From Algibacter pectinivorans (GTDB lineage Bacteria > Bacteroidota > Bacteroidia > Flavobacteriales > Flavobacteriaceae), in contig NZ_FOMI01000012.1 of NCBI RefSeq assembly GCF_900112595.1, positions 1-64,000 on the forward strand: DNA of 64,000 nt, read 5' to 3'. The number at the start of each line of letters is the position of its first letter. The first letter of the stretch is position 1. Of the stretch, positions 43,730 to 53,843 are shown piece by piece. Both the position numbers and the translations under genes were made by a program. The notes beneath the pieces were generated by a model, which was not told where the DNA came from, did not search any database, and saw nothing but the letters and a program-made list of their open reading frames with translations.

Positions 43730-44536
43730 ATGAATATTTTAAAAACAATAGCCATAACGCTTACTATCGTTACAGGGTCTAGTTGTAAGGATTCAAAAAG
43801 CACAACACCTTCTGAAACCGTTTTAGAAGAGAAAACAGAATTAAAAAAAGAAAAAGATATGAAAGTATTATTTGTATTAACATCTCACGATAAATTAGGA
43901 GATACCGGAAAAAAAACTGGGTTTTGGGTAGAAGAATTTGCAAACCCGTATTACACATTATTAGATAAAGGCGTAGATATTACAATTGCTACTCCAAATG
44001 GTGGTGCAGCCCCAATAGATCCAAGTAGCGACTCACCAGATGCTGCAACCGAAGCTACAGAACGTTTTGATAAAGACGAGGCTGCTAAAGCTAAAATTGC
44101 AAACACAAACAAATTATCTGATATGAATGTAGATGATTTTGATGCTGTATTTTACCCAGGTGGACATGGACCACTATGGGATTTAGCTAACGATGCTACT
44201 TCAATTGCCTTAATTGAAAAATTTAACGCTCAAGAAAAGCCTGTAGCATTTGTATGTCATGCTCCTGCAGCATTAAAAGGCGTAAAAAATAGCGATGGAA
44301 CCCCTTTAGTAAAAGGCAAAAAAGTAACAGGATTTACAAACAGCGAAGAGGCTGCCGTAGGTTTAACAGATGTAGTACCATTTTTAGTTGAAGATATGCT
44401 TCAAGAAAATGGAGGAATTTACTCTAAAAAGGAAGATTGGGCGGCCTATACTATTCAAGATGGTAATTTAATTACTGGACAAAACCCAGCGTCTTCAGAG
44501 TTAGTAGCAGATAAATTATTAGAAGCTCTTAAATAA
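43730..44536 (+). CDS. DJ-1/PfpI (Hsp31-like) lipoprotein, possible glyoxalase III
   Basis: 268 aa. The N-terminus is a lipoprotein signal (IAITLTIVTGSSCKDSKS, Cys at the lipobox), unusual for this family. The core has FYPGGHGPLWDL, the nucleophile elbow AFVCHAPAALKG and SNSEEAAVGLTDVVPFLVED-like segment with TGQNPASS near the end. Hsp31/YajL-type proteins act on methylglyoxal or as chaperones. Anchoring it to the envelope suggests periplasmic detoxification. Last gene of the operon, followed by a strong terminator. Confidence 0.88.
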   Translation: MNILKTIAITLTIVTGSSCKDSKSTTPSETVLEEKTELKKEKDMKVLFVLTSHDKLGDTGKKTGFWVEEFANPYYTLLDKGVDITIATPNGGAAPIDPSSDSPDAATEATERFDKDEAAKAKIANTNKLSDMNVDDFDAVFYPGGHGPLWDLANDATSIALIEKFNAQEKPVAFVCHAPAALKGVKNSDGTPLVKGKKVTGFTNSEEAAVGLTDVVPFLVEDMLQENGGIYSKKEDWAAYTIQDGNLITGQNPASSELVADKLLEALK

Positions 44537-44555
44537 GCTAAGTATATTAAGTACT

Positions 44556-44589
44556 AAAAAAGGTTATCCAAATTGGATAACCTTTTTTA
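44556..44589. terminator. Bidirectional terminator
   Basis: AAAAAAGGTTATCC pairs with GGATAACCTTTTTT around AAATT, with T-runs on both strands. It ends the TetR operon and faces the end of the histidine kinase gene at 44624. Confidence 0.9.
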
Positions 44590-44623
44590 GTTTTAAAGTA
44601 TTATACTTTTTAAAAACGCGTAT

Positions 44624-45967
44624 TTAATCGTTTTTTAAAATTGTAAAGTAAAACGTGGAACCTTTGCCCTCTTCACTTTCAACCCAAATCGTTCCGTTGT
44701 AGTAACTAATTATCTTCTTAACAATGGAAAGACCAATACCGGAAGACGAGCCTGTACTTTCTAATTTAGTAAACACCTTAAATATTTTATCAAAATAGTC
44801 AGGATTAATCCCCATACCGTTGTCCTTTACAAAAAACTCATAGTGCTTTTCATTTTCAGTGTAACCAACTTCTACTACGCCATTGTCTTTATCGCAGTAT
44901 TTAACTGCATTTTGAATTAAGTTTTGAAACACTTGCTTAAACCTCCATGTGTTACCATAAATACTAGGTAAATGGGCTTGTATATTAATTTTAATATGTT
45001 CTGGTATTAACATGGTTTGCAATACCTCAGTAATCATAACATTAAAATCTACCTGCTTATCTTCTTGCTCTAGTTTATCAATAGTAGAGTAATCTAATAT
45101 GCCTTTAATTAAAAAGTCCATTTTTTCTACATTAAACAAGACTTGCTCCAAAGGTTTAAAGGCACTTTCGTTTAACGCATTTTTATTATCACTCATAAAC
45201 CAACTCACTAAAGTATGAATATTTATTAATGGTGCTTTTAAATCGTGCGAAACAACATGTGCATATTCATTAAGTTCTTCGTTTTGAATGGATAAACTTT
45301 TTAATAACTCTTCTTTTTTCTGCTCTTGTGCCTTTATACGCTCTTCATATTCTTTTTTCTGAATAACATTTACAAGCATATTAGCGTAAACAAAAAGAAT
45401 GTCTTGTTCGTTTTCAGAATAACTATTTAACTTTTTAACCGAATCGAAACCTATAAAGCCAATTAACTCGTTGTTTTTAATTTTAGGAATGGTAATTAAG
45501 CTTTTTATACCTTGAGGCTCTAAAATAGCCCGTAAACCAAACTCGCCGTCTTCTTCTAAAAGGCTTACATCTTCCACATAAAAGGCTTCTCCTTTTTTAT
45601 GAGCATCTAGCCAATGCGTAATATAATCAATTGGTATATTTTGCAGGTTATCTATTTCTGGCTCTATATCTTTAGCACACCACTCGTAAGTGTTTGAGCA
45701 TGTATTATTTACAAAATCATAAGAAAAAATATAACTCCTATCAGACTGCACAAACTCCCCTATTTGTTGTAAAGATTCGCGAATTAATTTATCGATGTCC
45801 GATAAATCTGAATTAATATACTTTGTAGAAATACTAATTAATAAGTCTTGAAAACGTAACTGCCTTTCTATGATTTTATCCTTCTCTAATTGCTTCGAAT
45901 CTAAATTATTAGCGTTTTTAATAGGTTTTAAACTTTTACTGTCTGTGTTTAGATTATCTTTTTGCAT
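44624..45967 (-). CDS. Cytosolic GAF-domain sensor histidine kinase (orphan)
   Basis: 447 aa without membrane segments. A GAF domain covers about residues 40-205 (YISFSYDF-like region, FVQSDRSYIFSYDF, ELIGFIGFDSVKKL), then a coiled linker, HisKA with YAHVVSHDLKAPLINIHTLV (phospho-His) and HATPase_c with FQNLIQNAVKYCD, FVKDNGMGINP and GSSSGIGLSIVKKIIS. No response regulator gene is adjacent, so the signalling partner is elsewhere. The ligand is unknown. Confidence 0.92.
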   Translation of the reverse strand: MQKDNLNTDSKSLKPIKNANNLDSKQLEKDKIIERQLRFQDLLISISTKYINSDLSDIDKLIRESLQQIGEFVQSDRSYIFSYDFVNNTCSNTYEWCAKDIEPEIDNLQNIPIDYITHWLDAHKKGEAFYVEDVSLLEEDGEFGLRAILEPQGIKSLITIPKIKNNELIGFIGFDSVKKLNSYSENEQDILFVYANMLVNVIQKKEYEERIKAQEQKKEELLKSLSIQNEELNEYAHVVSHDLKAPLINIHTLVSWFMSDNKNALNESAFKPLEQVLFNVEKMDFLIKGILDYSTIDKLEQEDKQVDFNVMITEVLQTMLIPEHIKINIQAHLPSIYGNTWRFKQVFQNLIQNAVKYCDKDNGVVEVGYTENEKHYEFFVKDNGMGINPDYFDKIFKVFTKLESTGSSSGIGLSIVKKIISYYNGTIWVESEEGKGSTFYFTILKND

Positions 45968-46105
45968 TCGAGTATTTACATTTTAATAAAAGGAGCTTAT
46001 TTGCTGCTAACGAATATAATATTTACATTTTTATTAGAAAAATGAAATGATTTTAATTCATTGTTGTGATATAAATTTAAATTATTATTTTTCTTATAAA
46101 ACCTA

Positions 46106-46131
46106 AAGAAGCCACTACTATGTGGCTTCTT
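46106..46131 (-). terminator. Terminator after the 431-aa unknown gene
   Basis: Stem AAGAAGCCAC/GTGGCTTCTT around TACTAT, followed on the minus strand by TTTAGG and a T-rich stretch. About 29 bp beyond the stop at 46160. Confidence 0.8.
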
Positions 46132-46159
46132 AATTTTATTGCTTCATTATAAATTATAT

Positions 46160-47455
46160 TTAATCTTCATCATCAACTACATCTTCAGTCGGGCAACATC
46201 TGTATTCCTGTGATTTTTCCAATAGCTCAATCTGTTTTTGCAATAATTTATTCTGAAGACTTTTGTGCTCCAAATCTAGCTTTATATCTTCCATTAAGCT
46301 CTCTTCACAAACATTACAATTATCCAAACAGCCTTTTACTACAACCCCAGCCGTAGGTATAGAGGTCTTGTATTCAAAAGAAAATTCGGCAATGGTTTGT
46401 TCTGTGGCGCCGCCCTCTTTACTCAATATATTTGCAGCTATCAAATTGTTTTTAACGTTTTCTAAAGCTTTTAAACGAACGGTTTCCGATAACGGTTGAG
46501 CAACGTTATATCTTGCGTTAGAAGCCACATATGCTGCAGTATAACGAGGGTTATTATCGCTATTAATGGCTTTTAATTCTTTAATTTTTTCAGGTAGTTT
46601 ACTTGAGGTGGCCAAAACTGCTGTTGGCACTACAGAGAGTTTTGCATTTGTTAACATAGGGTTATTAACTACACCACTTGGCGTGGCCTGATCAATAACA
46701 CGGGTTTTTATTGCTTTAATACTAACCTTGGTGGTTTGTTGTTTATCCACTTGATAGAATAAATACGTTACCGAATGGCATCTGTTTTCGTTATGAAAAG
46801 TTCTACTGCTACTTTCTACATGACTTTCACTTTCTCCTTCGGCATGGGTTTTAGTTGATACTTCACCTACTTGAATAGCGCTAGATTCTCGAGTCATTTG
46901 TATGGATTTATTATGGCTTGCTTCGGCATGAATGCTTAATTCGCGCATAAAATCTTTAGTTGAAGAGGCATCAAAACTTCCCGAAATTCTTGCTGAAGGA
47001 CCATTAACAATAGTTCCTAGAAGTCCGCTAGTAGAAGCATTCGTACTATTCGTACCACTACTAGACTCGCTAGAATTAATATCTTCTCGACTATCCAAAT
47101 CGGACATAAATTTCTCGTACGAGTCTAAATAATACTGTTCTTCCGCAGATTGCTCATGTCTGTAGGATAACTGAGTTTCGCTATCAAAAGAAAATCTAGA
47201 GCGACGATCTTGTGTGTATAAGCGCACTTTTTCTCCTGGTAATAATGTGGTGCTATACACCAAATTGCCTAACTGTAAAGGGCCCGAACATCTTTCAACC
47301 CTTACATGAAGTGCCACTTCAACAGGTACTCTTTGCGATTGGTTGTCTTGTTTTACATCGGTGTAATGGGTTAAGCGGTACACAAAATCTAAATAATCAC
47401 ATGTTTTGCCGTCTGGTAATTCTGGACAACACCCATTCTTGTTTTCAACTTTCAT
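46160..47455 (-). CDS. Unknown 431-aa Cys-rich protein
   Basis: Not recognised. No signal peptide or membrane segment. Cys clusters at the N-terminus (CCPELPDGKTC), near residue 372 (GCLDNCNVCEES) and at the C-terminus (YRCCPTED) could bind metal or form bonds. The middle is rich in Ser/Glu/His (EGESESHVESSSRTFHNENR) with a probable coiled coil before the end (EHKSLQNKLLQKQIELLEKS). LLPGEKVRLYTQDRRSRFSF is its most conserved-looking segment. It is followed by a terminator; upstream lie a membrane patatin and a tail-sheath fragment, so a link to a contractile system is possible but unproven. Confidence 0.7.
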   Translation of the reverse strand: MKVENKNGCCPELPDGKTCDYLDFVYRLTHYTDVKQDNQSQRVPVEVALHVRVERCSGPLQLGNLVYSTTLLPGEKVRLYTQDRRSRFSFDSETQLSYRHEQSAEEQYYLDSYEKFMSDLDSREDINSSESSSGTNSTNASTSGLLGTIVNGPSARISGSFDASSTKDFMRELSIHAEASHNKSIQMTRESSAIQVGEVSTKTHAEGESESHVESSSRTFHNENRCHSVTYLFYQVDKQQTTKVSIKAIKTRVIDQATPSGVVNNPMLTNAKLSVVPTAVLATSSKLPEKIKELKAINSDNNPRYTAAYVASNARYNVAQPLSETVRLKALENVKNNLIAANILSKEGGATEQTIAEFSFEYKTSIPTAGVVVKGCLDNCNVCEESLMEDIKLDLEHKSLQNKLLQKQIELLEKSQEYRCCPTEDVVDDED

Positions 47456-47703
47456 AATAAATGATTTAAAAATTAGGCTGCATTAACTGGTTGGTTAATG
47501 ATTCATAGTTCGCGGCAGCTTTTTAGCGCGATATGTTTTTAGCTAATAATCATGTGCGGAAACAAATGTAGTGGCTAATAAACGTACATTCAAGAGGAAA
47601 TACATCCTTTTAATAAGGGAAATTCCTTTTGATTTTTCAGGGTTTTTCCTGATAATATAAAAGTGTAGATAATAGCCTTTTTTGGGAAACAAGAAATGTG
47701 TTA

Positions 47704-50079
47704 TTACTCAAATTTTAAAAGTTTATCTAGTTTTTTTACAACCTCTGAAGAATCTTTTAGGCGTTCTTCAAGCGATCTTACTGCATCGATGCTTAAATAT
47801 CTACCTAGCGGAATTAACGGTTTAAATAACCTATCATTTTCAGGATTTTGTAGTGCTGTTCGTTTGGATTCTAAGCGATAACAGTCTGGATGAGAATTAA
47901 TAAACTCGTCGGCGTGAGCAAAAATAGCATTAACAGCCATTTGAGCTGGTGTAGTAAGTTGGCTGTAATAATCTATCGCTTCGTTTTTGCTTTCTGCTTC
48001 GCTATTATTAGTAATTATAAGATGTTTAATTTTGTATTTTCCTTGTAAAAGCGAATCCTTAGTTAAACCTTTTATTAGTGCCGCTTCCAGGTAATTGGTA
48101 ACGGTTCCACCAATATTGTCGTAATAACCGCCATCGCCAAATTGCCCAATTCCAGAAACCCTACCATTAGGGCTTAAATAAGGAAATCTTGCGGTTAACA
48201 ACATGGCAGCCGATCGTTTAATCATTTTTGAGCTTTCATTCTTTTTTGCATATTCTGAAAGCAGATCGTTAAATCCCGATTCGCGAGGTTTAGTGGTATT
48301 AAACTTAACCGGACTCATAAGGTATAATTGACCTGTTTGCACATGAGTGGTTGTAGTGACCATTATAGGAGGAGTAAATGTATCTCCTTTTTTAGGCATA
48401 ATGTCTAAATACGGGCGTTTTAGTAAACCCACATTAAACAAATCATCGAAGGTGGCTTCCCATTCCGTTTCTGTAATTTTCCCGCGGTCTCGATAAAAGT
48501 TTAAATGAAGAATACTTGCCACAATATCTCTACCCAAAAGTCCTGCAACAGACGAAGAAATATAGTCTTTTTGATAAAATACGCTGGCCTTATAATTAAA
48601 ATCATTTTCGTTTAAAATACTATCGCTTTCTTGAGCTAAAAATAGATTGTTCTGGTAGCTGTCTTTATTGGCATACGCCTGAATATAAAACATATTACTA
48701 CCCACACTACCTCCAGAAGCTCCGGTTATAGAAAACAGGTGTTTCTTAAAATAGTTTTCATTTTTGCCATACAAATAACTGTGTACCAAAAAAGCCCAAA
48801 GACCTGCTCTGGAACCTCCGCCTTCTGCCGATACTAAAACAATAGGAAATGGCGCTTTGCAGGTAGCATTTAAAATATCTTGTCTTCGCTCTAAAATGTA
48901 TTGATCTACGTAAGTTTCAAGGTTTAAACGACTGTCTGGATGAATGTTTTCTGAATCTACAGTACTAACTTCATAATGTGTAAAACAATTACTTTTTGCC
49001 ACAAAAACCGTCATTAAAATAGAACCAAAAAATACGATTGTTAAAATGGGCCATTTTTTTCTTTTACCATATAAATTTAGTCCTAAAAAAATGGTGTACT
49101 GTCCAATAATGCACACCATAATTATAACCATTGGTGTTAAGTATTTTAAATAATGTAATTCCGGATCAATAAGCATTACAATATACATAAGCACCATACT
49201 AAATGTAAAAAGATAGGCCAATGGAATACCATAGTTTTCCTTAAACCAGAGAATTTTTTCGTTATACGAAATACTAAAAACAAAAAACAACACACTTAAA
49301 CAGGCCATAGACCAAAACAAATTTTTAATATCTTGTTCGGTGCCTCCAATGTTAGCAAAACCCAGTATTAAAATTATTGCAAAGGAAATGGCCACTATAA
49401 TTATAGGTAACCACTTTCTGTTCGATTTCCATTTTAATACCCCTTTTAGGAACATGCCGAGTCTTGGGTTTGTTATGGCAACTAAAAAAAGGGTTAATAA
49501 TAAAAAGAAATACTTAAATGTTATATACTCGCCAAACAATTGGTAGTAGGTGTTTTCTACTGAAAAGGTAATGCTTAAAATCATAAAAATACCTAGTATT
49601 TTAGTATACATCCTTTCCACATAAATTTTAGGATCTTCAACGGATTCATCAATGATTTTAGTGTCAATTTGACCACTAGGTTTTATTGAAACATTGCTTT
49701 TTTCAATGCTTATTTCTTTTGAATCTTTAGGGTTAATGGCTTTAACAACTTTACGGCGTAGCTTAATGTCTTTAGCTACTATGCTGCCATCAGCTTCAGC
49801 TTTAAAACTCTTTTTAACCGATTCAATTTTAATTAAATTACCGTAACTAATAAGTAAGCCCATTACTAATATGGACGTATAAAAAATAGGCATAACTATA
49901 AAATCGTTATGGTCTTGTAGTTGAATAATTACTATGGTGAGATCACTTAAATGAGGCATTCTAAAAATAACAAATAGAACAAATACAAATACTAAAGGAA
50001 ATGCATGTTTTATAATGGCTTGTATTAAGTATTTAAGCCATTGGGAAAAACTTGTTTTGTTTTTCTGGTTAGTTTCCAT
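47704..50079 (-). CDS. Polytopic membrane protein with C-terminal patatin lipase domain
   Basis: 791 aa. The first about 345 residues contain roughly 10 hydrophobic helices with a soluble insert (about 85-155). The C-terminal part is a patatin domain: VSAEGGGSRAGLWAF (oxyanion), FSITGASGGSVGSNMFY (nucleophile Ser), GIGQFGDGGYYDNIGG (catalytic Asp). Membrane-fused patatins of this size are uncommon; they may act on membrane lipids or as toxins. It starts 4 bp after the stop of the upstream 671-aa gene, so the two are an operon. Confidence 0.82.
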   Translation of the reverse strand: METNQKNKTSFSQWLKYLIQAIIKHAFPLVFVFVLFVIFRMPHLSDLTIVIIQLQDHNDFIVMPIFYTSILVMGLLISYGNLIKIESVKKSFKAEADGSIVAKDIKLRRKVVKAINPKDSKEISIEKSNVSIKPSGQIDTKIIDESVEDPKIYVERMYTKILGIFMILSITFSVENTYYQLFGEYITFKYFFLLLTLFLVAITNPRLGMFLKGVLKWKSNRKWLPIIIVAISFAIILILGFANIGGTEQDIKNLFWSMACLSVLFFVFSISYNEKILWFKENYGIPLAYLFTFSMVLMYIVMLIDPELHYLKYLTPMVIIMVCIIGQYTIFLGLNLYGKRKKWPILTIVFFGSILMTVFVAKSNCFTHYEVSTVDSENIHPDSRLNLETYVDQYILERRQDILNATCKAPFPIVLVSAEGGGSRAGLWAFLVHSYLYGKNENYFKKHLFSITGASGGSVGSNMFYIQAYANKDSYQNNLFLAQESDSILNENDFNYKASVFYQKDYISSSVAGLLGRDIVASILHLNFYRDRGKITETEWEATFDDLFNVGLLKRPYLDIMPKKGDTFTPPIMVTTTTHVQTGQLYLMSPVKFNTTKPRESGFNDLLSEYAKKNESSKMIKRSAAMLLTARFPYLSPNGRVSGIGQFGDGGYYDNIGGTVTNYLEAALIKGLTKDSLLQGKYKIKHLIITNNSEAESKNEAIDYYSQLTTPAQMAVNAIFAHADEFINSHPDCYRLESKRTALQNPENDRLFKPLIPLGRYLSIDAVRSLEERLKDSSEVVKKLDKLLKFE

Positions 50080-50083
50080 ATCT

Positions 50084-52099
50084 CTATTCTTTTTTAGTTT
50101 CTTCCTCCTCTGCAGGTATGGGCTTTTTTGATTGAAATTTATCTACAAATGACGTTAAGTTTGTAGCATAACCGACCATGAATTGTGGGTATATACTATT
50201 TGTATTGGTATGGAAATAGGAGCCTAATTTGGCATATACGCCACCTACAGAAGTTTTTGGATTAGTAAGCCAATAGAAATTAGCTTCTAGATTTAATAAG
50301 TTGTAAGGCATTCCAAAATGATCTTTTCCTTTATTAGTTATTAAGGATTCTGAGAATGAAGCATCATTAAACTTCTCATCGCCAGCATAATTTAAATCTT
50401 CAAGACTAAAAGTAATATCTGCACCAAAATTAGACTGTGGTCTTATTTCAAAATTTAAATAAGGGCCATGAGCAATAGAAAATAGTTGTTTGGTAAAGAT
50501 TTTATCTTCTTCATTATCTACAATATTAGTTAATTTAAAACCAGTTCTATAAAAGCCAGCGCTATAACCAAGTCCTATGTTTGTAAAGAACCCTTTGGCT
50601 TCATGCGTTAGTACTTCTACAGATAGTTTGCCATATAAATTGTTTTTTCGCAATAAATCGAAATTATTAAACTGCTCTTCATCTTTAATATTTATAAAAC
50701 GGTTTTCGTCATCGAAGCTATTTTGCATTGAAAAATTTGTAACCGCTGTTAGTTGTCTAAAAAAAGACAATTTCTTCCAATTTAGCAGGTTTATTGGTAA
50801 TAATATTCGTGCCTGAGCATTTACTAAAGAATTTGGAGATTCGGTATTAAACCCCATAAGATCGGAATAAATTATAGCTGAGAAAAAGTCGAAAAAGCGC
50901 CTTTCCTTTACCTTTGCCATGTGCGTGGATTTACCTTCTTTATCTTTGTATAATTCCATTTTATCGTTGGCAACTGAGTAACTATATGAATCTTTATAAT
51001 TTAAAAAATCGAAAACATCATTGTAGTCTATCTCTATTTTTGTTCTTTGACCAAAATCATCTTTTTCTGGCATAAATGTAGAAACTCTACTTCCGTAAAT
51101 ATTAAAATATCTAATAGGTACAGAAAAATCTGAATTAATAAATATTAAATCTATGCTTTCATTTAGTTTTGCTCTAATTTTTATGGTTGCGGCCTTGTTA
51201 TTAAAAAATTGGACAGTTGCAGACGTAACTTTTAAATTCCCCGTTCCATTGGATGTTTCACTTTTAAAATCCTTACAGCAATACTTGCTGCTTTCGGTAC
51301 GTTGCGATAATACTTGATAATATGCCAAAGTGGTATTTTCAAATTTTCCCTTTATAGTTTCATCTTCAATAAACGCTTTTTTTCCTTCTTCCGCTTTAAT
51401 GGTTAAATATTGGTACATGACCGGTTCCCTATCTAAGGCCATAAAAGCGGCTTCATCTTTTGTGCTTAAATTTTGAATGTTATTATTTATTACAGATTCC
51501 TCATTTAGCCGTTCTTTTAACTTCTTTAACTTTAGTTTATAATGCGTTATTTGATAAGGTATATTCTTATCGATATTGAGAATTAATTGGCCCGAGTAAT
51601 TATCCTCAGCTGTATCAATACGTCTTAAAATATTTTTAGCTTCTGAAAGTTCTTTACGAATTTCTTTTTCATCATGAGTCTTTACTTTTTCAAGAATTTT
51701 TTGAATAGAATCATTGTATTGTGTTCCTATGGATGAAGATTCTGATATTAAATCTATTCCAAATTCGTTATTTAAATTCAATTTTACTGCAAAAACAAAA
51801 GTTTTGGGATCCATATCTTTTAGATATTCAACAGACTTTTTACAATCTTCCGTTTTACAAATTTGCATGTCGAATGTAGCGTCTTTAGAGTCTATTCTAA
51901 ATTCAAACACGGAATCTTCAATTTTAAGTGTCTTTATTAACGTTAATTTGGCTGGAGCCTTAGGCTTTTCTGTATTTGTGACCTGCTCCTTTTGTGACTC
52001 TGATTTTTCACCCTTTAAGGATGCTGTGTTTTTACCGCCTTGACTAAAAACGATGTTAAATAAAGTAAAAAAAAGGAAAGTACATAGCTTGGTTTTCAT
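50084..52099 (-). CDS. Unknown exported protein with beta-rich, outer-membrane-like C-terminus
   Basis: 671 aa with a signal peptide (MKTKLCTFLFFTLFNIVFSQ) and a Lys/Ser/Glu-rich linker. The middle is helical (IRKELSEAKNILRRIDTAED). The C-terminal 280 residues show alternating hydrophobic and aromatic strands (FFTNIGLGYSAGFYRTGFKL, YLNFEIRPQSNFGADITFSL, YPQFMVGYATNLTSFVDKF), as in small outer-membrane barrels. It ends in an acidic/Lys tail. Operon with the membrane patatin. No family recognised. Confidence 0.7.
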   Translation of the reverse strand: MKTKLCTFLFFTLFNIVFSQGGKNTASLKGEKSESQKEQVTNTEKPKAPAKLTLIKTLKIEDSVFEFRIDSKDATFDMQICKTEDCKKSVEYLKDMDPKTFVFAVKLNLNNEFGIDLISESSSIGTQYNDSIQKILEKVKTHDEKEIRKELSEAKNILRRIDTAEDNYSGQLILNIDKNIPYQITHYKLKLKKLKERLNEESVINNNIQNLSTKDEAAFMALDREPVMYQYLTIKAEEGKKAFIEDETIKGKFENTTLAYYQVLSQRTESSKYCCKDFKSETSNGTGNLKVTSATVQFFNNKAATIKIRAKLNESIDLIFINSDFSVPIRYFNIYGSRVSTFMPEKDDFGQRTKIEIDYNDVFDFLNYKDSYSYSVANDKMELYKDKEGKSTHMAKVKERRFFDFFSAIIYSDLMGFNTESPNSLVNAQARILLPINLLNWKKLSFFRQLTAVTNFSMQNSFDDENRFINIKDEEQFNNFDLLRKNNLYGKLSVEVLTHEAKGFFTNIGLGYSAGFYRTGFKLTNIVDNEEDKIFTKQLFSIAHGPYLNFEIRPQSNFGADITFSLEDLNYAGDEKFNDASFSESLITNKGKDHFGMPYNLLNLEANFYWLTNPKTSVGGVYAKLGSYFHTNTNSIYPQFMVGYATNLTSFVDKFQSKKPIPAEEEETKKE

Positions 52100-52312
52100 A
52101 ATAACTTGGTTTGGTTATACAATAGTTTATATCTTGATTTTCATTTAAATCAAAATACCCCATACTGGGAAAAACATAAACTGTGCTATTGTAATTGCTA
52201 TTAGGAAAACTAACCACTAAAATGGTTGTAATAAATATAGGTAAAATAATTTAATAACGTGTTTTAAAACTCGTTTCTAGGCTATTGCTTGTCAAGATAT
52301 ACAGATTTTATA

Positions 52313-52621
52313 TTAAGACGCTTCCATAAGTTGTTCTATTTTAAATATTATAAATTCTGCTGGCCTAATCATGGAAACGCCTACCGAAATTATCAGTTTA
52401 CCTTCTGCAATATCTTGAGCAGTCATGGTTTGCCTTAAACCTACTTTAACAAAATACGCATTATCTGCTTTAAAGCCCGCAAAAGCACCATTTCGCCAAA
52501 GTGCATTTAAATAATTAGAAACCATGTTTTTAACAGCACCCCAGGTATTGGTATCATTCGGTTCAAAAACAAACGGTTTTAAACCTACTTTAATAGATTG
52601 TTTTACATGCAGAATGGTGCG
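52313..52621 (-). pseudogene. C-terminal fragment of a contractile tail-sheath gene
   Basis: The open stretch reads RTILHVKQSIKVGLKPFVFE, PNDTNTWGAVKNMVSNYLNA, LWRNGAFAGFKADNAYFVKV, MTAQDIAEGKLIISVG and IRPAEFIIFKIEQ, in order. This is the conserved C-terminal domain of phage/extracellular-injection-system tail sheaths. An in-frame TGA at 52622-52624 and the absence of upstream sheath sequence show that the 5' part is lost. An internal ATG at 52523-52525 could give a 70-aa product, but this is most probably a relic. Confidence 0.8.
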
Positions 52622-52791
52622 TCAGAACTTTTTAAGTCCTGGTATTTTTAATGGCGAATAAGGTTAATAAAAGTAAAAATATGTAACCTGATCACTATAA
52701 AAAAACTATTTCTAATCCAAAAAAGCATTACATGCTAAAACAGCATTGCAACTTGTAGTGTTTAATTTTTTAAGAAAAGGAAACTTAGGTT

Positions 52792-53412
52792 TTATGTTAT
52801 TAAGTTAAATGAAATTTTAATACCTTGAATTATCATTCCTGTTCCTATAATGGCAATAATAAGTCCCATAATTTTTCCTATAACAGAAATGACATTATTC
52901 CCCACTATTTTAACAATCCAATCGCTTAATCTAAAGGTGAAGTAAGTTAGCAAACTCATAGAACCAAAAATGGCAATTACTAAAAAGATATGAATGGTTT
53001 CCACATTAGCCACAAAGTTCATGGCTGTTACAATGGTCCCTGGGCCTGCTAAAATTGGAATTGCTAATGGCGATACAGCTATATTCTCGTCTATATTTAC
53101 ATTATCAATGGTTTTAACGTTAGATGTTTTAGACTGTAACATATCAAACCCAATAAAAAAGATTAAAATACCTCCAGTAATTTTAAAGGCGGGAATACTA
53201 ATATTAAATAATTCGAAAATATATTTACCTAAAAGCACAAAAACGGCTACAATAACAAATGCAATTAAGTTAGAGCGCTTATTTATATCTCGTTTTGTTT
53301 TTTTATCGGCGCCTTGAGTTAACGATAAAAAAACCGTCATATTAGAAATCGGGTTTGTTATCGCAAAAAAAGCGGTAAATACGGTTATTGAGAATGTAAC
53401 TAAATTATCCAT
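52792..53412 (-). CDS. marC: MarC-family integral membrane protein
   Basis: 206 aa with six hydrophobic segments. Family signatures: FFAITNPISNMTVFLSLTQG near the N-terminus, AFKITGGILIFFIGFDMLQS, and AVSPLAIPILAGPGTIVTAM. MarC proteins are membrane proteins of uncertain transport function, once linked to multiple antibiotic resistance. A -7 box TATTTTTG on the minus strand at 53644-53651 implies a leader of about 230 nt. Confidence 0.9.
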   Translation of the reverse strand: MDNLVTFSITVFTAFFAITNPISNMTVFLSLTQGADKKTKRDINKRSNLIAFVIVAVFVLLGKYIFELFNISIPAFKITGGILIFFIGFDMLQSKTSNVKTIDNVNIDENIAVSPLAIPILAGPGTIVTAMNFVANVETIHIFLVIAIFGSMSLLTYFTFRLSDWIVKIVGNNVISVIGKIMGLIIAIIGTGMIIQGIKISFNLIT

Positions 53413-53843
53413 GTACTACAAAAAATTATACTTTCAAGAAACTGTTTTTCTTTTGTTTAGCCAAAATAATTCTGTTATTTTTATGTTATTTTGACGAGAT
53501 TTTATGAAATCAATGTCTTTTTTTTGGCTACTCTAATAAATGCTCAAACTAAACCTGCTGTTGCATAACTACCTAGTTTAGCAACATTGGCAAGCAATGT
53601 CTTCGTCATTATAAAATTAGAATTACTCTAAAAAATAAGAGCGCAAAAATAGATGTATTTTATGTATTGACAGTATTAAAGTTTTAATAAAATTTAAAAT
53701 GTACTTGTATTATTAATAATTATCGTTTATCGGTTTTAAAAGCGTTGTTTACCATAAAAGTGCCATATTAAAGCAACTTAACTATACACTTTAACAAGTA
53801 ATTAATTATATTTGAATAAGTAGGAATTTAAAACTTATTAAGA
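53413..53843. other. Intergenic region, 431 bp, with possible long marC leader
   Basis: Contains the putative marC promoter (53644-53651). The leader has inverted repeats TGTTGC/GCAACA (about 53568-53595) and ACATT/AATGT, and a minus-strand mini-frame from ATG at 53609 (MTKTLLANVAKLGSYATAGL, then V and TGA). The mini-frame could be a leader peptide or a relic. Nothing else recognised. Confidence 0.4.
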
